Positions 1 through 8,911 of a stretch of DNA of 64,000 nucleotides are shown here, in pieces. This stretch comes from Flavobacterium indicum GPTSA100-9 = DSM 17447. GTDB lineage: Bacteria; Bacteroidota; Bacteroidia; Flavobacteriales; Flavobacteriaceae. Position numbers and translations under genes: made by a program. The stretch lies in contig NC_017025.1 in assembly GCF_000455605.1 (NCBI RefSeq), forward strand, positions 2,356,001 through 2,420,000, read 5' to 3'. Each line of letters starts with the position of its first letter. Position 1 is the first letter of the stretch. The notes below the pieces were generated by a model. That model searched no databases. It saw only the letters and a list, made by a program, of their open reading frames with translations, and was not told the origin of the DNA.

Positions 1-3000
1 TAATCAACTTGCCATACCGATCAAAAATGGTGATTTTTGCATTAACAATATCATTACAATTTATATTCCAGTACTCATTATATCCATCTCCATTGGGTGT
101 AAAATAAGGTGGGTATCCAAAAATAAACAATTCCATCTCCACGTCTGATTTTGAACATCCATTTAAATCTTGAATCTTTAATTGATGTGTACATGAACTA
201 ATGTTTTTAAACACATTTGATTGTTGTACAATTTCATCATCTAAAATAAACAGATAGTTTCCTGGTGGATGTACCACTACCTCTAAATCCTGATTTAAAT
301 TAAAATCTGAATGTTGAATAATTTGAACTTGTAATTCCACAAATGTTTTGACTTCAATTGTTAAATTTTGACTCGTAGCACATTGACCTACATCGGGTGT
401 AAACGTATAGGTTGTTGTTTGTTGATTATTTAGTGCCGGACTCCAAACGCCTGTGATTCCATTTAAAGAAACTGTTGGCAAAGCAGGAATAATTTCATCA
501 ATACAAACAGGTGCTATTGGAACAAATTGTGGAACTATAGAATTCACTTGAATGGTCATCGTTTGCTGTGTAGCACACTCCCCTGAATTTGGTGTAAATG
601 TATACAAAGTCGTTTGTTGATTGTTCAAAGCCGGACTCCAAGTTCCTGTAATTCCATTTAACGAAGTTGATGGTAAAGGCGTTAAAACATCTCCAATACA
701 AATAGGATTAACCAGATTAAAAACAGGTACTGTAGGTGGTATAATTTGTATTGTTAAACTCTGACTCGTAGCACATTGCCCAGCAGTGGGCGTAAAAGTA
801 TAGGTTGTTGTTTGTTGATTATTTAACGCAGGACTCCAACTCCCTGAAATTCCATTAAGTGATACTGTAGGCAAAGGCGCTAAGACAGTACCAGAACAAA
901 CAGGACTAATACTTTGAAATTGAGGAGTAATAGAATTTGTCACTACAATTGTAAGTGTTTGAATAGTGGCACATTGTCCGGGATTTGGTGTAAATGTATA
1001 GAGTGTGGTCGCTTGATTATTTAATGCGGGTGACCAATTTCCGGTAATACCATTTAAAGAAGTAGTTGGCAATGAGGCTATTGTTGCTCCTTGACAAACT
1101 GGATTAACCGGATTAAAATTAGGCACTGTAGGCTGATTTACCACAATTGTCATTGTTACAAGAGGTGCACAATAGCCCGGATTGGGTGTAAACGTGTATG
1201 TAGTTGTTAGTAAATTATTTAAGGCTGGACTCCAACTTCCTGGAATTCCATTTATTGAAGTAGTTGGTAATGATTGTAGTGTTTCACCTGCACAAATTGG
1301 ACTTACTGAATTAAACAAAGGGGTAACAGCATTTACTGTTATTGTTAGCGTTTGTGTTGTAGCACAAAAACCCGAATTAGGTGTAAATGTATAAGTTGTT
1401 GTTTGTTGATTATTTAAAGCTGGACTCCAAGTTCCTGTAATTCCGTTTAAGGATGTTGTTGGAAGTGCCGCTAAACTATCTCCCGCACAAATGGGCGCGA
1501 TGGAATTAAATTGCGGAACAACACTTGGCACAACTGTAATGTTTAAAGTATAAATGGTACCGCATTGGCCTGCATTAGGGGTAAAAACATAGGTTCCTGA
1601 AGTTGTATTTGAAATGGAACTAGGCGTCCATGTTCCTACTATTCCATTTGAAGATGTTGTTGGCAATAACGGCGGTGTAGTTCCAGAACAAACGGATGAA
1701 AAAGAGGGAAAAACAGTTGTAACAATAGGTAAAACCGTAACAGATAAACTGGTGGTCTGTGTTACACACTGACCCGCATTTGGTGTAAAAACATAGGTTC
1801 CTGAAGTTGTAGTATCTACAACACTCGGATTCCAAGTTCCTATAACACCATTTAATGAAGTCGTTGGCAATATAGGAGGTGTACTTCCATAACAGATTGG
1901 TGCGATAGAATTAAATTGTGGTCCGCCTACAGTATCCTGATTTAACTTTTGTACAAAAACATCTTCTTGTCCATTAGACGTTAAATTCATTACAGATTCA
2001 CACGGATCAAAATCAACAATAGCATAAAAATTACCGGTTGTATAGACATGATTTGTGGCATCTGTAGTAATGGCATAACTCATAGTATGATTAGGATTGT
2101 TTGAATTTCCAAAACCTTTCGCCCATTGGTATATCCCGTTTGCATCCAATTTACAGATGTAGGTATACAATGGACCTCCCAATCCACTCACATTAGCTAC
2201 ACCGGTATTCGGATCAAAATCGACCGTTCCATTAAAATAACCTGTTAAATAAATATTTGAAGCAGCGTCTAATGCAATGGCCCTTCCTGACGAACTCCCA
2301 CCAAAACATTTAGCCCAAACATAATTCCCATTTACATCGAGTTTACTGATATAAGTTGTATCATATAAACTATTTAAATTGGCAACACCAGTACCTGGAT
2401 CGAAGTCTACATTACCATTAAAATTTCCCGTAGAATATACATTTCCAAATAGATCAACTTTTATTCCAAAGGCATAATCATCTTGAGTTGGGTTTCCAAA
2501 ACTTTTGGCCCATACAAAATTACCATTGGTATCTAATTTGGACACAAATACATCCCATCTGTTCGTGTTCGGATTAACTAAATTATATACTACTGCACTT
2601 GGATCAAAGTCGGCCGTAGCTCTAAAAATCCCTGTGGTATATACATTTCCATTAACATCTACAGCAATTGATTTGGCATCATCTGGCCCGGTTCCTCCCA
2701 TCGTTTTTACCCAAAGTAAATTTCCATTACTATCGAGTTTACAAACAAACACATCCCCATTTAAACCCGTAATTGAAGAGACAGGTGTTACTCCAGGTCC
2801 CGGATCAAAATCGGTAGTCAATATTGTAGAACCCGACATGGCACTATTTACTTCGCCCGTAAAATAAATATTTCCTGTAGAATCTAGAGCAATACTCCTT
2901 CCTAACTCAACTCCATTTCCTCCAAATTGTTTAGCGTATACAAAATCACCAGCTGCATTTAATTTCAAGAGAAACATATCCCCACTTCCAAATCCCATTT

Positions 3001-3412
3001 CTGTTAAATTATAAACACCCGCATTCGGATCAAAATCAACCGTTCCTCTAAAATTTCCGAGCGCATATATATTCCCTTGATGATCTACTGTAATGGAATA
3101 AATTTCATCTGATCCCGGACTTGAACCCACTTTTTTGGCCCAAACTAAGTTACCATTTGAATCTAATTTTGAAATAAAAGCATCATAATCATAAGAAAGA
3201 GGTGTTGTCAGTGTAAAAGTTCCGCTGTTAGGATCAAAATCCACCGAACCAGCAAAACCACCCCCAACTATAACATTGTTAGAAGGATCGACTGCAATAG
3301 TATTGGATCTATCTTGAGAAGTACCACCATAAGATTTTGCCCAATCTAAAACCGGTTGTTGCGCAAATGATATCTGAAAAAATAGAATAAGTAGTAGTAA
3401 TTTAAATTTCAT
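1..3412 (-). CDS. Large secreted T9SS cargo protein with propeller-like and Ig-like repeats (3' end missing)
   Basis: The gene starts at ATG 3410-3412 and stays open to the window edge, so about 1137 residues are visible and only the last few are missing. The N-terminus is a signal peptide (MKFKLLLLILFFQISFAQ). Residues about 20-490 hold seven repeats of the form VWAK.(F/G)GG...IAVD..GN(V/I)Y.TG.F.G.VDFDP, the SBBP type that builds beta-propellers. Residues about 495-1020 hold eight Ig-like repeats with the core LPTTSLNGITGTWSP. The C-terminus has FTPNGDGYNEYWNI and ITIFDRYGKLI, the T9SS type B (gliding-motility C-terminal) sorting domain. The product is therefore probably carried across the outer membrane by the T9SS and kept on the surface or released. 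The order of domains suggests an adhesin or matrix protein; the ligand is unknown. A palindrome (3463-3482) lies just upstream. Confidence 0.9.
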   Translation of the reverse strand, partial: MKFKLLLLILFFQISFAQQPVLDWAKSYGGTSQDRSNTIAVDPSNNVIVGGGFAGSVDFDPNSGTFTLTTPLSYDYDAFISKLDSNGNLVWAKKVGSSPGSDEIYSITVDHQGNIYALGNFRGTVDFDPNAGVYNLTEMGFGSGDMFLLKLNAAGDFVYAKQFGGNGVELGRSIALDSTGNIYFTGEVNSAMSGSTILTTDFDPGPGVTPVSSITGLNGDVFVCKLDSNGNLLWVKTMGGTGPDDAKSIAVDVNGNVYTTGIFRATADFDPSAVVYNLVNPNTNRWDVFVSKLDTNGNFVWAKSFGNPTQDDYAFGIKVDLFGNVYSTGNFNGNVDFDPGTGVANLNSLYDTTYISKLDVNGNYVWAKCFGGSSSGRAIALDAASNIYLTGYFNGTVDFDPNTGVANVSGLGGPLYTYICKLDANGIYQWAKGFGNSNNPNHTMSYAITTDATNHVYTTGNFYAIVDFDPCESVMNLTSNGQEDVFVQKLNQDTVGGPQFNSIAPICYGSTPPILPTTSLNGVIGTWNPSVVDTTTSGTYVFTPNAGQCVTQTTSLSVTVLPIVTTVFPSFSSVCSGTTPPLLPTTSSNGIVGTWTPSSISNTTSGTYVFTPNAGQCGTIYTLNITVVPSVVPQFNSIAPICAGDSLAALPTTSLNGITGTWSPALNNQQTTTYTFTPNSGFCATTQTLTITVNAVTPLFNSVSPICAGETLQSLPTTSINGIPGSWSPALNNLLTTTYTFTPNPGYCAPLVTMTIVVNQPTVPNFNPVNPVCQGATIASLPTTSLNGITGNWSPALNNQATTLYTFTPNPGQCATIQTLTIVVTNSITPQFQSISPVCSGTVLAPLPTVSLNGISGSWSPALNNQQTTTYTFTPTAGQCATSQSLTIQIIPPTVPVFNLVNPICIGDVLTPLPSTSLNGITGTWSPALNNQQTTLYTFTPNSGECATQQTMTIQVNSIVPQFVPIAPVCIDEIIPALPTVSLNGITGVWSPALNNQQTTTYTFTPDVGQCATSQNLTIEVKTFVELQVQIIQHSDFNLNQDLEVVVHPPGNYLFILDDEIVQQSNVFKNISSCTHQLKIQDLNGCSKSDVEMELFIFGYPPYFTPNGDGYNEYWNINCNDIVNAKITIFDRYGKLI
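345..1926 (-). repeat. Eight tandem Ig-like repeats of about 65 codons
   Basis: Eight coding repeats of about 190-200 bp lie head to tail inside the secreted protein. Each contains the core PVC.G..(L)PTTSLNGI.GTWSPALNN, then TTTYTFTPN.GQCAT. The two repeats nearest the propeller (about 1540-1926) differ, with TTSGTYVFTPNAGQC. The six downstream copies are closer to each other, which points to later expansion by unequal recombination. Each repeat has two cysteines (in PVC and GQC) that could form a disulphide. Confidence 0.85.
1945..3365 (-). repeat. Seven SBBP-type propeller repeats
   Basis: Seven successive units of about 65-75 codons each begin with a WAK-type strand and end with a KLD.NGN turn. 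Each contains a TG.F...VDFDP motif. Seven is a usual number for a closed beta-propeller, so I infer one seven-bladed domain directly after the signal peptide. Confidence 0.7.
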
Positions 3413-3462
3413 TACAGCAAATATTATAGGCTGTAAATTTCCTTTTAAATCACCTATTTTTC

Positions 3463-3482
3463 AATACGTAAAAATTCGTATT
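3463..3482. promoter_or_regulatory. Palindromic site AATACG-N8-CGTATT, copy 1
   Basis: AATACG (3463-3468) and CGTATT (3477-3482) form a perfect inverted repeat with 8 bases between. Its centre is 60.5 bp before the ATG of the secreted protein gene. Two further copies with the same spacing occur at 8129-8148 and 11642-11663. It overlaps the last base of the regulator gene stop codon. A weak -7 box (AATATTTG on the minus strand, 3418-3425) follows. Confidence 0.6.
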
Positions 3483-4129
3483 TAGATTAGTTTATTATTT
3501 TTAGCTTTTTGAATGGCTTCTAGTTTGTTATGAACTTGAAGTTTCGTATAAATATTTTCTACATGTTTTCTAATGGTTCCAACAGATAAGAATAAATTAT
3601 CAGCTATTGCATTGTATTTTAACCCCTTACTTAATTGCTCTAGCACTTCTATTTCTCTTGTTGATAATTGGATATTTTCACAAGGTTCTTGACTTTCAAA
3701 AGAAACTGGTTCTCTTAATAATTTAAGCGTTTTTAAAGCAATTGACGGAGTCATAGCAGCTCCACCGTTTAAGGTTTCTATAATACCATTGTATAATTCT
3801 TGAGGATTGACTTCTTTTAAAAAATAGCCATCTGCACCAGCTTTAATTGACTTAAAAATATTTTCATCATTATCAATTACGGTCAACATAATAATTTTGA
3901 TCTGCGGATATTTTGCTTTTACTTTTTCTGTTGCTTCAATACCATTCATTTTTGGCATATCAATATCCATTAAAATTAAATCAACATTATGATTTTTATC
4001 TAATTTTGCTAATAAATCTAACCCTTCAACCGCTTTAAATTTTACTTCTATAGCATCAAAAAAAGACAATTTATCCTGAATGGCTTTCTGTAAAAAAGTG
4101 TTATCATCAACTATGGCAATTTTAATCAT
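3482..4129 (-). CDS. LuxR-type (NarL/FixJ) response regulator
   Basis: This 215-residue protein has a receiver domain (about 1-120) with the acidic pair D8-D9, the phospho-acceptor D55 in LILMDIDMPKMNG, and the conserved lysine in GYFLKEV. The C-terminal LuxR-type helix-turn-helix covers about 152-210 (LSTREIEVLEQLSKGL, then SVGTIRKHVENIYTKL). Its ATG overlaps the end of the kinase gene at 4122-5888 by 8 bp, so translation is probably coupled and the kinase is its likely partner. It is the last gene of a four-gene operon. NarL-type regulators bind as dimers to inverted repeats, and three similar palindromes lie nearby (3463, 8129, 11642). That it binds them is inference. Confidence 0.93.
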   Translation of the reverse strand: MIKIAIVDDNTFLQKAIQDKLSFFDAIEVKFKAVEGLDLLAKLDKNHNVDLILMDIDMPKMNGIEATEKVKAKYPQIKIIMLTVIDNDENIFKSIKAGADGYFLKEVNPQELYNGIIETLNGGAAMTPSIALKTLKLLREPVSFESQEPCENIQLSTREIEVLEQLSKGLKYNAIADNLFLSVGTIRKHVENIYTKLQVHNKLEAIQKAKNNKLI

Positions 4130-5888
4130 AATCTTCTATTTTTAAAATTATTAAAATTTCTGTTCCTCTATTTTCTGCCGAGTTAATTTGCAATGCTCCA
4201 CCAATATCTTCAATACGTTTTTTCATATTATGCAATCCATTTCCTAGTTCAATTTCATCAAGATTAAATCCTATTCCATTGTCCTTAATTTGAATTTTTA
4301 ATTTTGATTCTGTTGTTTTAACGTCAACTGAAATTTCCGAACAATGCGCATATTTAACAGCATTATTAATAGCTTCTTGAATGGTTCTATAAATATTAAT
4401 TCCTACTAAGGAAGAAAACTTAAATTGTTTTGTACTCTCTTCCATTGAGAATTTAAATTGAATTTCTTCTTTTGTAGATTTGGCTTTGTCAATAAAATTA
4501 TAAATACGACCTCTCAAATCTTCAAATGAAAATTCATTAGCATTCATTGCCCAAACAGTGTCTCGCAATTCTACGATGGTCATTTTTGTAAAATCACTTA
4601 TCGCAAGCAAACGATTTTGTACTTTTTGTTCTATCGATGGAAAACCAAATTTTAAATTATCAACCGATGAAATTATAAAGGTCAATTGTGCACCAATATT
4701 ATCATGTAAATCTCTTGAAATAGCCAAACGCTGTTCGTGCAATTTATTTTGAGTTTCAATTTCAGCAATAGCATTTTTGAGTTCAAACTCTTGTTGTTGT
4801 TGTTTTAATTTTAATTTTTGTTGACGATAAATAAAAAATGCTAGTAGTAAAACCAATCCAATCAAACTAAAAGAAACAATTAGTTTCATTCTAGAGTCTT
4901 GAACTTCAATTTCTTTTTCAAGTAATAATTTTTCTTTTTCTTTTGTTTCAAATTTTACTTCTAATTCTGCAATTTTATCATTACTTTCTTTATTTAAAAT
5001 ACTGTCTTTAAATTGAATATGCTTTTTATAATTTAAAAATGCTTCAGTAGAATTATTCAATTTCTCAAAACATTGAGAAAGCATTAAATAACCATGTCTT
5101 TGTAAATTATTGAAACCGTATTTATCTGCAATGGCAACCGAAGATTTAAAATTTTTTATAGCCAATTCGTATTTTCCTTCTGCTAGATACAAATCGCCAA
5201 AATAGGCATAACTATCACTTATACCATAATAATCATTCAATTCTAACCTCAGTTTAAATGCCTGGTGAATTAATTCTTTTGCTTCTTTAAATTTTCTTTG
5301 TTCAATTTTAATTTCAGCTATATTATTTAAGCTATAAGGAATACCAGCTTTGTCTTTAATTTGTTGTTTTAATTGCAAACATTTTTTAAAATATAACAAG
5401 GCACTGTCAATTTGTTTTTCATTTTTCTTTAATGTACCGTAGTTGTTATATATAGATAACAAAGGTTGAATATGATGATTACTTTTCGAAATTTTCATTC
5501 CTTTTTGCATGTAATACAAGCCTTTTACAGGATGTCTTTTACTCATTCTAAAACCTAATTCTCCGTATTCTCTAGCTAAAAACTCGGTATGCTTTAGTTT
5601 TTCAAATAACTTAATTGCTTGTAAACTGTATTTTATGTTTTCATCAAAATTTCCATTAAAATAATAACACCAGCTTAAATCACTATAACACAAAGCCTCA
5701 CGTAAATTGAGATTTTTTTCTTTACATTTTTTGGCATTTTGAAGTAAAATTGGAATAAGCGTGTTTTTTTCCTTTTGTTTTGTAGCAAAAGGCAGTTTAT
5801 AAATGGAATCAATAAATGCAACACTTTGAGAAAAAGTGTTATTTTTCCAAAGTACAAATAAAAGTATAAATAACCATTTATTCTTCAT
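4122..5888 (-). CDS. TPR-containing sensor histidine kinase (HisKA_3 type)
   Basis: This 588-residue protein has an N-terminal export signal (about 1-21), TPR-like helical repeats at about 70-300 that should lie in the periplasm, a coiled coil at about 300-330, and one membrane helix at about 335-354. A dimerisation/phosphotransfer helix follows with the phospho-accepting H395 in ISRDLHDNIGAQ, the signature of NarX/DesK-type kinases that pair with LuxR-type regulators. The HATPase domain has N-box NNAVKYA and DNGIGF. The gene overlaps the upstream kinase by 11 bp and the downstream regulator by 8 bp. It is a paralogue of 5878-7773: the catalytic half is nearly the same, while the TPR half differs, so the two probably sense different signals. 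Confidence 0.92.
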   Translation of the reverse strand: MKNKWLFILLFVLWKNNTFSQSVAFIDSIYKLPFATKQKEKNTLIPILLQNAKKCKEKNLNLREALCYSDLSWCYYFNGNFDENIKYSLQAIKLFEKLKHTEFLAREYGELGFRMSKRHPVKGLYYMQKGMKISKSNHHIQPLLSIYNNYGTLKKNEKQIDSALLYFKKCLQLKQQIKDKAGIPYSLNNIAEIKIEQRKFKEAKELIHQAFKLRLELNDYYGISDSYAYFGDLYLAEGKYELAIKNFKSSVAIADKYGFNNLQRHGYLMLSQCFEKLNNSTEAFLNYKKHIQFKDSILNKESNDKIAELEVKFETKEKEKLLLEKEIEVQDSRMKLIVSFSLIGLVLLLAFFIYRQQKLKLKQQQQEFELKNAIAEIETQNKLHEQRLAISRDLHDNIGAQLTFIISSVDNLKFGFPSIEQKVQNRLLAISDFTKMTIVELRDTVWAMNANEFSFEDLRGRIYNFIDKAKSTKEEIQFKFSMEESTKQFKFSSLVGINIYRTIQEAINNAVKYAHCSEISVDVKTTESKLKIQIKDNGIGFNLDEIELGNGLHNMKKRIEDIGGALQINSAENRGTEILIILKIEDYD

Positions 5889-7773
5889 TTTTCAAATGAA
5901 TTTGTATTGTTGTTCCATTCCCTAATGTTGAATGCAAACTATAATTTCCTCCTATTTCTTCTATTCTTTTTTGCATATTTATTAAGCCGTTGCCCAACTC
6001 TACTTGATCTAAATTAAATCCTATTCCGTTGTCTTTAATTTCAATGGAAATGAAATCCTTAAATTCTTTTACTTCCACTGCAATTTCATCGGCATTTGCA
6101 TATTTAATAGCATTATTAATCCCTTCCTGAATAGTTCTATACAAATTGATACCAACCAAAGATGAAAATTTTTTTTGAATTAAATGTTCTGGAATAATAA
6201 ATGAAAACTGAATATTTTCTTTAACCGATTTTGCTTTCTCAATAAAATTATAAATTCTAGAACTTAAATTTGAAAATGAAATTTGATTTACATTCATAGC
6301 CCATATTGTGTCTCTTAGCTCTACAATTGTCATTTGAGTAAAATTGCTAATCACACTTAATCGGCTTGATATTCTTTGTTCTAAATTTGGAAATCCAAAT
6401 TTTAAATTATCAATTGAAGAAATAATAAAAGTTAATTGTGCCCCAATATTATCATGCAAATCTCTAGAAATAGCCAAACGCTGTTCATGCAATTTATTTT
6501 GTAATTCAATTTCTGCTATGGCATTTTTTAATTCAAATTCTTGTTTTTGTTGAGTGTTTTTTAATTTTTGTTGTCTGTAAATTAAAAACCCAATAATTAT
6601 ACTAAATAAAGCAAACAAGGATATTCCATACAATAAGATTGTTTTTTGCCCATGTGCTATTTCTTCTTCAATTAATTTATTTTTAGCCAATAACAATGCT
6701 TTGGCTTTTTTTTCATTTTCATACTTGGCTTCAACTTCTGCTATGGCTTGAGCCGATTCAATTTTATAAACCGAATCTCTTAACTTGATATAATTATCTT
6801 GATCTTTAATAGTTTCTGAAAGATTATTTCTTTTTTTACTAAATTGTAATTTTTGAAAATAGTAGTCTCTTAATTTTTCTGCATTATTGGATTTTCTTGA
6901 AAAAAATTCAGCCTGTTTAAATAATTTTTCAGCTCTTTCAATTTCATTTAATTCAGAAGCAATAGTGGCTAAATTAGTATAGTGTGTAGCTTGTTCATAA
7001 TAATAACTTTCGTCTTTACTTTCTCGTGCATTGTATTCAACAATTTTAACTGCTCTATTTATCCATTTTTCTGCTTCAACATATTTCTTTTGTTTTAATA
7101 AAGTATTCCCAATATTGTTATAAGTACTAGAAATTGTCAATGTATCTTTTCCCTTGATATAATTAAACACCATTTTATGGTAATGTAACGCTTCATTAGG
7201 CTTATTCCAATCATCGTAATTAATGGCAATGGCATTTAGTGTTGAATACAAAGAAGCAATGTCTGGATTTTTTTTCCCTAAATGATATTTTAATGCTTTT
7301 TTTCCATGCAAAACACCTAGTTGATAATTTTCAAAATCATGATAATTAAGCGACAATGTATTATTGAAAAAAGCAATCCAATTCTCTTTTTTTTCATGTT
7401 CAGCCAATCGTAATCCTTCAAACACTATTTTAATAGCTTCATCGTATTTACCTCTTTTGTTATAAACCTTTGAAAGATTATTATAAACCGTAAATAGGCT
7501 ATTGAAATTATTTACTTTTTTTAGCTTATCTATTGCTATTTTCCCATAATAAACGGCACTATCTGAAGAACCATAATCCACATGACGGGCATTTTTACAA
7601 AAATAAAATTCCCCTTCGTCTGCTGGTGTTTTAATTATTTTTTTTGCTACTTGAAAATAATAATCTGAAGAATCCGAAGAAGTATAGGCCTTAATTAAGA
7701 TTTTTTTCAAATCCTGAGACCAACTATTTGTAACGAGTAATAGGAATACAAGTAGAAGTGTGTGTTTTTGCAT
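5878..7773 (-). CDS. TPR-containing sensor histidine kinase, paralogue
   Basis: This 631-residue protein has a signal peptide (about 1-20, ending NSWSQ), TPR repeats at about 90-300, a coiled coil with EVEAKYENEKKAKALL at about 345-375, one membrane helix at about 379-398 and the phospho-accepting H440 in ISRDLHDNIGAQ. The HATPase domain carries NNAIKYA and DNGIGF. It is arranged like its downstream neighbour (4122-5888) and the two share long identical stretches around the phospho-histidine, so they arose by tandem duplication. Both precede a single regulator gene, so they may converge on one output or form heterodimers. Confidence 0.92.
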   Translation of the reverse strand: MQKHTLLLVFLLLVTNSWSQDLKKILIKAYTSSDSSDYYFQVAKKIIKTPADEGEFYFCKNARHVDYGSSDSAVYYGKIAIDKLKKVNNFNSLFTVYNNLSKVYNKRGKYDEAIKIVFEGLRLAEHEKKENWIAFFNNTLSLNYHDFENYQLGVLHGKKALKYHLGKKNPDIASLYSTLNAIAINYDDWNKPNEALHYHKMVFNYIKGKDTLTISSTYNNIGNTLLKQKKYVEAEKWINRAVKIVEYNARESKDESYYYEQATHYTNLATIASELNEIERAEKLFKQAEFFSRKSNNAEKLRDYYFQKLQFSKKRNNLSETIKDQDNYIKLRDSVYKIESAQAIAEVEAKYENEKKAKALLLAKNKLIEEEIAHGQKTILLYGISLFALFSIIIGFLIYRQQKLKNTQQKQEFELKNAIAEIELQNKLHEQRLAISRDLHDNIGAQLTFIISSIDNLKFGFPNLEQRISSRLSVISNFTQMTIVELRDTIWAMNVNQISFSNLSSRIYNFIEKAKSVKENIQFSFIIPEHLIQKKFSSLVGINLYRTIQEGINNAIKYANADEIAVEVKEFKDFISIEIKDNGIGFNLDQVELGNGLINMQKRIEEIGGNYSLHSTLGNGTTIQIHLKNEE

Positions 7774-7801
7774 TTTCTATTTTGAATGATTGCTAAATAT
7801 A

Positions 7802-8077
7802 CTATTTTTTTTCGGAAATTAATTCTAAGAATACACGTTGTAATTCTACAACTTCATCTCCTAATGCTTTCATATCTTTAGTATAACTGGCATTAAAATC
7901 AGTATTAATTATTACTTTATCGTTTAACAATCTTTGTTTTTCATGCAAAGAGCGGATGACTTTTTTCAACTTATTCATTTTGCGTTCATGAATCCTTTTG
8001 ATTCTAATGTTATTAATGAACAAATAAATAGAGGTGAAAATTAAAATTACAAATAATATGATAAAAACAAATTGCAT
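7802..8077 (-). CDS. Small membrane-anchored coiled-coil protein, unknown function
   Basis: This 91-residue protein starts with one hydrophobic helix (about 2-23, FVFIILFVILIFTSIYLFI) followed by a basic, charged region. The pattern MNKLKKVIRSLHEKQRLLND, then VVELQRVFLELISEKK, suggests a cytoplasmic coiled coil. I do not recognise the family. It is the first gene before the two sensor kinases (28 bp gap) and lies behind palindrome 8129-8148, so it probably belongs to the same operon and could be an accessory subunit of the signalling complex. Confidence 0.7.
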   Translation of the reverse strand: MQFVFIILFVILIFTSIYLFINNIRIKRIHERKMNKLKKVIRSLHEKQRLLNDKVIINTDFNASYTKDMKALGDEVVELQRVFLELISEKK

Positions 8078-8128
8078 AAAAAAACTATTAACTCAATTAC
8101 AAAATTGAATTAATAGTGTTCATAAAAC

Positions 8129-8148
8129 AATACGATAAAATACGTATT
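8129..8148. promoter_or_regulatory. Palindromic site AATACG-N8-CGTATT, copy 2
   Basis: AATACG (8129-8134) and CGTATT (8143-8148) have the same 8-base spacer as copies 1 and 3. The centre lies 61.5 bp before the ATG at 8077. A -7-like box CAATTTTG (minus strand, 8100-8107) begins 31.5 bp from the centre, the same distance as at copy 3. It overlaps the stop codon of the DUF4230 gene. It is a candidate control site of the kinase operon. Confidence 0.6.
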
Positions 8149-8810
8149 TAATTTAAAAATTTCTGAAAATCTTGTTTAGTATTGATGGTTTCTCCCTCAA
8201 TTTCGACTTTCCATTTTAATATTTCAACAAAAGAATACAATTTATACAACTCTTCTTTCAATCTTTTCTTAGCATCTGTTTTCAATGAAGAAGCATTAAT
8301 TTTTTTAGTCAAATTGGCTCGAGCAATTTTATTAATTTTATTATAATCTTGTCCTTCAAACTCATTGAACGTACTTTCATCAATATTATAGTATTTATAA
8401 TCCGGACTAATTTTTATTTCTTCTTTTGGGAGATTCGATATTTTTAAGATTTTATGAATAGAATCCACCTCAAATTTCACTTGACTTAAATCAAAGCCAA
8501 CGGTAACATCAGCATTAATTACTACAATCGCTTTTTTTTCAAACGACAACCAATCGCCAAGATATTTTTTATGATCTTTATAAGTCATCACTTCAGAAAA
8601 ATGTCCTTCAGTAACTACTAATTTTCCAACATTTTTTATTTGTTGTTGTATTAAAGCCGTATCATATTCAATTGTAGTTGTGTTTTCATCATTTTTTATA
8701 AAAAATTTATAAATAAAAAAGCCAACAACAAAAATTAAAAAGCCTTGAATTAACCAAGAAACTAATTTGTTTTGAAGAAACAACCGTTGTAAATTATTAA
8801 GTAAAGACAT
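8148..8810 (-). CDS. DUF4230 family membrane-anchored protein
   Basis: This 220-residue protein has one N-terminal membrane helix (about 18-35, WLIQGFLIFVVGFFIY) and a soluble, probably periplasmic domain. The features KLVVTEGHFSEVM, KKAIVVINADVTVGFDLS and ISNLPKEEIKI fit my memory of DUF4230, a family of unknown function. A possible -7 box, TATCTTCG (minus strand 8829-8836, one base off consensus), lies upstream. It ends where palindrome copy 2 begins, so it is a separate unit from the kinase operon. Confidence 0.75.
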   Translation of the reverse strand: MSLLNNLQRLFLQNKLVSWLIQGFLIFVVGFFIYKFFIKNDENTTTIEYDTALIQQQIKNVGKLVVTEGHFSEVMTYKDHKKYLGDWLSFEKKAIVVINADVTVGFDLSQVKFEVDSIHKILKISNLPKEEIKISPDYKYYNIDESTFNEFEGQDYNKINKIARANLTKKINASSLKTDAKKRLKEELYKLYSFVEILKWKVEIEGETINTKQDFQKFLN

Positions 8811-8854
8811 ATTTTTTATTTTCTAAAACGAAGATAGTAATTCTTTAGGTACAA

Positions 8855-8886
8855 AATAAAAAAGGGTTGCAATAAATTGCAACCCT
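8855..8886 (-). terminator. Rho-independent terminator of the PQQ-repeat protein operon
   Basis: A perfect 10-bp stem (8863-8872 with 8877-8886) and a 4-base loop are followed on the minus strand by a run of T. It lies just after the stop codon at 8912. Confidence 0.85.
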
Positions 8887-8911
8887 ACAATCAAACTAAT
8901 TGCTTGAATAA

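Noticed and set aside
345..1926. CRISPR-like regular repeats
   Set aside because: They are coding, about 195 bp long without unique spacers, and belong to Ig-like protein repeats.
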